A stretch of DNA of 64,000 bases. Origin: Asinibacterium sp. OR53. Its GTDB lineage: Bacteria > Bacteroidota > Bacteroidia > Chitinophagales > Chitinophagaceae. The stretch spans positions 1,322,505 through 1,386,504 of the forward strand of contig NZ_KI911562.1 of the NCBI RefSeq assembly GCF_000515315.1, in the 5' to 3' direction. Below, piece by piece: positions 59,904 through 64,000 of the stretch. The notes beneath the pieces were generated by a model. That model did no database searches. It was not told where the DNA came from and saw only the letters and a list, made by a program, of their open reading frames with translations. Position 1 is the first letter of the stretch; each line of letters opens with the position of its first letter. A program made the position numbers and the translations under genes.

Positions 59904-61187
59904 ATGAAAGGTTATTTGACTACAATTACCATGGCCATGCTGTCCTTAAGCCTGAGCTCCTGCTTTTTCAAGAAGAGCGGGAAGGCCAAGGGGTTGCCTG
60001 ATGACGGGCAGTTGCACGGAGTTGCACCTTCAGCAAAACAAAACATGCGTCCCCCGCTTGGAATGGTCTATATTCCGCCGGGAGCATTTCACATGGGCCC
60101 CAGCGATGAAGACATCAGCTTCAGCTACACCAATCGTAACCGTACAGTTTCCATGCCAGGTTTTTGGATGGACGCTACGGAACTCACCAACAACCAGTAC
60201 AGACAGTTTGTAAACTGGGTGCGTGACTCCCTGGCTTTCAAGATCCTGTTCGGATCGGGTATCAACAAAGAAGATACGACGGGGGTTGACTGGAAAAAAG
60301 TGGCCACCATCAAATATGACAGGTCAACGATCGAAAAACTGAATGAACTAAACCTGGCGCCCGATAATCGTTTGTATGGACGTCCGGGCATCGATCCTGC
60401 CAAGCTGATCTACCACATGGAATATTTCGACCTGCCCGAAGCAGCCAAGCGTGAGAACGCAGGTATAGCCCGGAAAAATTTCATTGTAACAAAAGAACAG
60501 CCTGTATATCCCGATACCCTTGTATGGATGCGGGATTTCTCTTACTCGTATAATGAGCCCATGACCAAGAGCTATTATTCTCACCCGTCTTATGGTGGTT
60601 ATCCTGTGGTGGGTGTTACCTGGAAACAGGCAATGGCTTTCTGTCATTGGAGAACACATTACCAGAATACGTACCTGGAAAAACACAACATGGCGGTTGA
60701 CGGTGATTTCCGCCTGCCGAGTGAAGCGGAATGGGAATATGCAGCAAGGGGCGGCCGTACAGAATCTATGTTCCCCTGGGGTAACTATTACCTGCGCAAT
60801 AAAAAAGGATGCCTACTCGCCAACTTCAAACCCGGCCGTGGTAACTACGCAGAAGACGGCGGCTTCTATACTGTTCCTGCCAAAGCATACTGGCCCAACG
60901 ATTATGGCTTGTATAACATGTCGGGCAATGTGTCTGAATGGACCGGCTCCTACTACTACGAAGGCGCTTATAATTTCATGGCCGATATGAGTCCGGATAT
61001 ACGTCTCGACGCCAAAGATTCCGACCTGCCCAATATGAAACGTAAAGTGGTACGCGGAGGAAGCTGGAAAGACATCGCCTATTATTTACAGGTAGGTACC
61101 CGGAACTATGAGTACCAGGATACTGCCAAATCCTATATCGGTTTCCGCTGTGTGATTGACCTGGCACCCAAGTGGAGAAACAAATAA
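59904..61187 (+). CDS. gldK: Gliding motility/T9SS lipoprotein GldK
   Basis: GldK (PorK), an outer-membrane lipoprotein that forms a periplasmic ring with GldN in the type IX secretion system. Signal and lipobox LSLSSC give lipidated Cys20. The rest is an FGE-sulfatase (SUMF1)-like domain (residues about 50-420) with MVYIPPGAFHMGPSDE, WMDATELTNNQYRQFVNW, FRLPSEAEWEYAARGG, MSGNVSEWTG and VVRGGSWKD. Length (427 aa) is typical. First gene of gldK-L-M-N, preceded by a good promoter. Confidence 0.95.
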   Translation: MKGYLTTITMAMLSLSLSSCFFKKSGKAKGLPDDGQLHGVAPSAKQNMRPPLGMVYIPPGAFHMGPSDEDISFSYTNRNRTVSMPGFWMDATELTNNQYRQFVNWVRDSLAFKILFGSGINKEDTTGVDWKKVATIKYDRSTIEKLNELNLAPDNRLYGRPGIDPAKLIYHMEYFDLPEAAKRENAGIARKNFIVTKEQPVYPDTLVWMRDFSYSYNEPMTKSYYSHPSYGGYPVVGVTWKQAMAFCHWRTHYQNTYLEKHNMAVDGDFRLPSEAEWEYAARGGRTESMFPWGNYYLRNKKGCLLANFKPGRGNYAEDGGFYTVPAKAYWPNDYGLYNMSGNVSEWTGSYYYEGAYNFMADMSPDIRLDAKDSDLPNMKRKVVRGGSWKDIAYYLQVGTRNYEYQDTAKSYIGFRCVIDLAPKWRNK

Positions 61188-61238
61188 CTAAGCTTATCCA
61201 AATCCAATAACAAATCCAAACCCCAAAAACAGAAACCT

Positions 61239-61988
61239 ATGGCCTCTGGAATTTCCCCCTCTACGAACCGAATTGTAAACGTAATTGTATGTCTTGGCGC
61301 TGCCGTTGTAATCTTTGGCGCGATGGCTAAGATCCTGCACCTTTCATGGGCCGACTGGGCGCTGAAAATCGGTCTTACTACAGAAGCCATGATTTTCATC
61401 GTGTATGCGATCTTACCTCCACCCGATGTTACACATGGTTCTTCCGAGCCTGCTATGTCAGGTAATCCTGCCCTCGGTGTGATGGAAAAAATGCTCCAGG
61501 AAGCCGATATTACACCTGCCAACCTTTCCAAGCTGAGCGCCGGTTTCCAGAAACTGGGTACTACAGTACATAACATGGGAGAGATCAGCGATGTGGTAAA
61601 ATCTACCGGTGATTTTTCAGCCAAAACAAAAGAAGCAGCCCATGCGCTGGGATCGGTGAAAGATGCAGTGGGGCATGTAACCAACTCACTGGCCGGTTTC
61701 AATGCTGCTACTGAGCACACCAAACAATTTCACGACCAGGTTCAGGTGTTGACCAAAAACCTGTCGTCTCTGAATACTATTTATGAATTGGAATTACAGG
61801 AGAGTAACAATCACCTCAAGGCGATGAACCAGTTCTACGGCAAGCTTACACAGGCTTCTGCAGCCATGTCGGGCAGCGCAGAAGATGCACTGAAAGCCAA
61901 AGAACAGATCACAGTACTGGCCAACAACCTGGGCAAACTGAACCATGTGTATGGTAATATGCTCACCGCCATGCAGGGAAGGGCTTAG
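61239..61988 (+). CDS. gldL: Gliding motility/T9SS motor protein GldL
   Basis: GldL (PorL), the cytoplasmic-membrane motor subunit (249 aa). Two transmembrane helices lie at about residues 12-32 (VNVIVCLGAAVVIFGAMAKI) and 42-60 (KIGLTTEAMIFIVYAILPPP), the second with the functionally important Glu. A long coiled-coil-like cytoplasmic part follows. With GldM it uses the proton gradient to power secretion and gliding. It lies 51 bp after gldK and 59 bp before gldM. Confidence 0.94.
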   Translation: MASGISPSTNRIVNVIVCLGAAVVIFGAMAKILHLSWADWALKIGLTTEAMIFIVYAILPPPDVTHGSSEPAMSGNPALGVMEKMLQEADITPANLSKLSAGFQKLGTTVHNMGEISDVVKSTGDFSAKTKEAAHALGSVKDAVGHVTNSLAGFNAATEHTKQFHDQVQVLTKNLSSLNTIYELELQESNNHLKAMNQFYGKLTQASAAMSGSAEDALKAKEQITVLANNLGKLNHVYGNMLTAMQGRA

Positions 61989-62010
61989 TGCCGCTTGTTA
62001 TGATGATCCA

Positions 62011-62024
62011 ACACTATTGTAAAA
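62011..62024 (+). repeat. 14-bp motif shared upstream of gldM and gldK
   Basis: ACACTATTGTAAAA, identical to 59761-59774, lies 23 bp before the gldM ATG in the gldL-gldM gap. Confidence 0.4.
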
Positions 62025-62047
62025 CCAATTTGTAAAAACTAACAAGC

Positions 62048-63598
62048 ATGTCACTACCCAAGGAACCGCGGCAGAAGATGATCAATTTCATGTACCTCGT
62101 GCTTACGGCAATGCTGGCACTGAATGTATCATCTGAAATCCTCAACGCGTTCAAGACAGTTGACCACAGTTTGAAGACTGCCACAGAAATTGTAGAACGA
62201 AAGAATACAGACGTATTCAAATCGTTCAAAAGGAAATTCGATGACCCTAAAACCCATGAAAAAGCTGCGATATGGATGCCCAAAGCAGAAAAAGCAAAGG
62301 TCCTCGCAGATGAAGTTTACAACTATATTGAAGGACTGAAACTGGATCTGAAAAAAGAATCAGGGCTGAAAACAGAGAATGGCCAGGAATCTTTTAAAGA
62401 AGACGATCTCGATGCACCTACCCGTTTGTTGGTTTCCATGCCACCCAACGGAAAAGGGAGAGGAAATGAGCTGTTTGCCAAATTGAAGCAATTCAGGGAT
62501 CAGTTGCTCGCTATCGACCCCGACATTAAAAAAGATGTAGGGCCTAACCTGCCACTCGATCTGAGCATCCCTCCAACAAAAAATGAAGGCGGTAAGGATG
62601 ACTGGGCATTCACCTATTTCCACATGACCCCTTCTATAGCGGCGTTGACGATCATGAGCAAATTTCAGAACGATGTGAAGAACAGTGAAGCGCAGGTGGT
62701 TGAGTACTGCCACAAAGAAGTAGGTGAAGTGGAGATCGTATATGATGAATTCAAAGCTTTCGCCGGAACGAATTCGCAGTACCTGATGCCGGGTGAAGAA
62801 CTGGTGATCACAGCCGGTATGGGTGCTTTCAGTAAAGCAGCCAAGCCTACCATCACCATTGATGGTGCCAATGTACCCCTGAATGCAGATGGAGCGGCTG
62901 AATACAAAGCTACCGTAAGCTCTCCTGGCGCAAACACTAAAAAAGTAAGGATCACTTATTATAAGCCCGACGGTACACCGGCAGTGGTGGAAAAAGAAGT
63001 GAAATATACAGTGGGTGTGCCTGCTGGTATGGTGATATCGACCGACAGGACAAGGGTATTCTATAAAGGCATAGAGAACCCCCTGAGTGTTACGGGTAGT
63101 GGTGGGGATGAAAAATTACAGGTAAACGTGGAAGGCACGAATGTGACATTTAGTAAAGCCGGCCCTGGCCAATACATTGTAAAACCTAACCAACTGGGTT
63201 CGGTGAATGTGATCGCTTCGGATGGAAAGAAAACACAAAAGGTAACAATACCTGTGAAAAGGATCCCCGACCCGATCGCCATTGTAGGCGGCAGTGCGGG
63301 TGGTACCATGACCGCCAACGTGTTCAGGGTACAGACAGGCGTGATTGCCGACTTACGCGATTTCGTTTTTGAAGGCATTAAGTTCCAGGTGCAGTCTTAC
63401 ATGGTGATCTGCACCGGTAAAGGTTTTGATGAACCAGAATTCGCACAGGTTACAGGCCCCGCTTTCAGTGGTGGCGCCAGTGCCCTGATCAAGCGGTGCC
63501 AGGCGGGAACAACGGTAACAATAGGAGAGATCAAATTGATTGAACCGGGTGGCGGAACACGTAAACTGGATCAGAATATTACATTCATTTTGCAATAA
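62048..63598 (+). CDS. gldM: Gliding motility/T9SS motor protein GldM
   Basis: GldM (PorM), the periplasm-spanning motor partner of GldL (516 aa). It starts MSLPKEPRQKMINFMYLVLT with a single N-terminal transmembrane helix (residues about 12-32), followed by four periplasmic domains: a helical D1 (about 35-225) and beta-rich D2 to D4, including GMVISTDRTRVFYKGIENPL and the C-terminal FRVQTGVIADLRDFVFEGIK region that contacts the GldK/N ring. Length is normal. gldN starts 9 bp later. Confidence 0.95.
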   Translation: MSLPKEPRQKMINFMYLVLTAMLALNVSSEILNAFKTVDHSLKTATEIVERKNTDVFKSFKRKFDDPKTHEKAAIWMPKAEKAKVLADEVYNYIEGLKLDLKKESGLKTENGQESFKEDDLDAPTRLLVSMPPNGKGRGNELFAKLKQFRDQLLAIDPDIKKDVGPNLPLDLSIPPTKNEGGKDDWAFTYFHMTPSIAALTIMSKFQNDVKNSEAQVVEYCHKEVGEVEIVYDEFKAFAGTNSQYLMPGEELVITAGMGAFSKAAKPTITIDGANVPLNADGAAEYKATVSSPGANTKKVRITYYKPDGTPAVVEKEVKYTVGVPAGMVISTDRTRVFYKGIENPLSVTGSGGDEKLQVNVEGTNVTFSKAGPGQYIVKPNQLGSVNVIASDGKKTQKVTIPVKRIPDPIAIVGGSAGGTMTANVFRVQTGVIADLRDFVFEGIKFQVQSYMVICTGKGFDEPEFAQVTGPAFSGGASALIKRCQAGTTVTIGEIKLIEPGGGTRKLDQNITFILQ

Positions 63599-63607
63599 CA
63601 GTGAGTT

Positions 63608-64000
63608 ATGAAAAGAATCACTTCCCTTATGGTTTTGGCTGCGGTACTGATAGGCAGCAGTGCTATGGGACAGTTCAACTTTGGCCAGAAAAAGCCTGCG
63701 AACAATCCTCCAAGTACCAACCAGCAGACAACACAGCAGCCCTCTACGGTTACCAACAAAGTAACCGGACTGAGTAATGCCAATGCTACTGCTGTTGATA
63801 CTTCGCTGAAGCCTAAGAAAACAGTGGATACTACTACGGTAGGAGGTTTTGAAGAAACAACCCCCAGGAACCTGAGGAATAACACTGCCGTGGAAAGGAC
63901 CATTACGAGGGAGAAAAAGCCACTGGCGTATGAGCACTTGCGTGAAGACGACTGGCTGTACAGCGAGATGATCTGGCGTGAGATCGATGCCAGGGAAAAA
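63608..64000 (+). CDS. gldN: Gliding motility/T9SS protein GldN (cut by window end)
   Basis: First 131 residues of GldN (PorN), the periplasmic ring protein that binds GldK. A signal peptide (LMVLAAVLIGSSAMG) is followed by a Gln/Asn/Thr-rich linker and then KKPLAYEHLREDDWLYSEMI and WREIDAREK, the start of the conserved domain. The gene continues beyond base 64000. Position 9 bp after gldM confirms the assignment. Confidence 0.93.
   Translation, partial: MKRITSLMVLAAVLIGSSAMGQFNFGQKKPANNPPSTNQQTTQQPSTVTNKVTGLSNANATAVDTSLKPKKTVDTTTVGGFEETTPRNLRNNTAVERTITREKKPLAYEHLREDDWLYSEMIWREIDAREK

Noticed and set aside
1..64000. CRISPR arrays, insertion sequences, prophage or integrase genes
   Set aside because: I looked for regularly spaced repeats, transposase or integrase motifs and terminal repeats; none were found, and the gene content is ordinary chromosomal.

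Overview
The window looks like chromosome from a member of Bacteroidota, most likely family Chitinophagaceae. The evidence is two sets of gliding/type IX secretion genes (gldE-gldD and gldK-L-M-N), the mutY-ssb-gldE-gldD order, Bacteroidota-type genes (DUF4271 next to hemD, DUF3109, TM2/DUF2752, a tiny AURKAIP1/COX24 protein), -7 boxes of the TAnnTTTG type, and few Shine-Dalgarno sequences. Gene density is high, with several tail-to-tail overlaps. I see no insertion sequence, prophage, integrase or CRISPR array.

Layout. 1-5.2 kb: end of an M3 oligopeptidase, ricT, holB, a secreted glutathione peroxidase, comF. 5.3-14.1 kb: radA, a 620-bp non-coding gap, rng, a 31-codon COX24-like gene, a TPR protein and HU on the minus strand, then mutY, ssb, gldE, gldD on the plus strand. 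14.1-21.5 kb: DUF3109, lutB, purH, a short ComEC, the C-terminal half only of carbamoyl-phosphate synthase, a small membrane protein and an ECF sigma factor. 21.5-26.6 kb: DUF72, then a divergent block: umuC and a UmuD-like protein to the left, two 2H-phosphoesterase-fold proteins and a PA0069-type radical SAM protein to the right, with a palindrome between them. 26.6-35.4 kb: amino-acid permease, an AmgK-like kinase fused to a RapZ C-terminal domain, murU, a heparan-acetyltransferase-like membrane protein, rfbBCA, an ECF sigma factor, idi and tRNA-Arg. 35.4-38.4 kb: cupin, guanidinium-type SMR exporter, Cys-rich secreted protein, and the marC-DUF2752-TM2 operon. 38.5-46.8 kb: a B12 import and nucleotide-loop assembly locus behind a cobalamin riboswitch. 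46.9-59.7 kb: secreted hypothetical, permease plus PLP enzyme, TolC plus membrane-fusion protein, gpsA, hemW, DUF4271, hemD, a glycine-zipper lipoprotein and a thioredoxin-domain protein. 59.9-64 kb: gldKLM and the start of gldN.

How the genes work together. The B12 locus forms a salvage route. A TonB receptor and a DUF6580 membrane protein import corrinoid, CobU/CobS/CobT/CobC build the nucleotide loop, and BluB makes the lower ligand. A Dph6-like ATP-pyrophosphatase and a leaderless BtuF-like protein in the same operon are unexplained. The kinase-RapZ fusion plus MurU suggests MurNAc recycling into UDP-MurNAc. GldK-N form the type IX secretion motor and core ring.

Most interesting: (1) the 22.5-26.6 kb divergent block, in which UmuD appears to have lost its Ser/Lys dyad and one of two tandem 2H proteins has lost both catalytic histidines; (2) the stand-alone CarB C-terminal half; (3) the kinase-RapZ fusion; (4) the odd genes in the B12 operon; (5) several intergenic inverted and dispersed repeats. 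All homology statements come from reading motifs; no database search was run.
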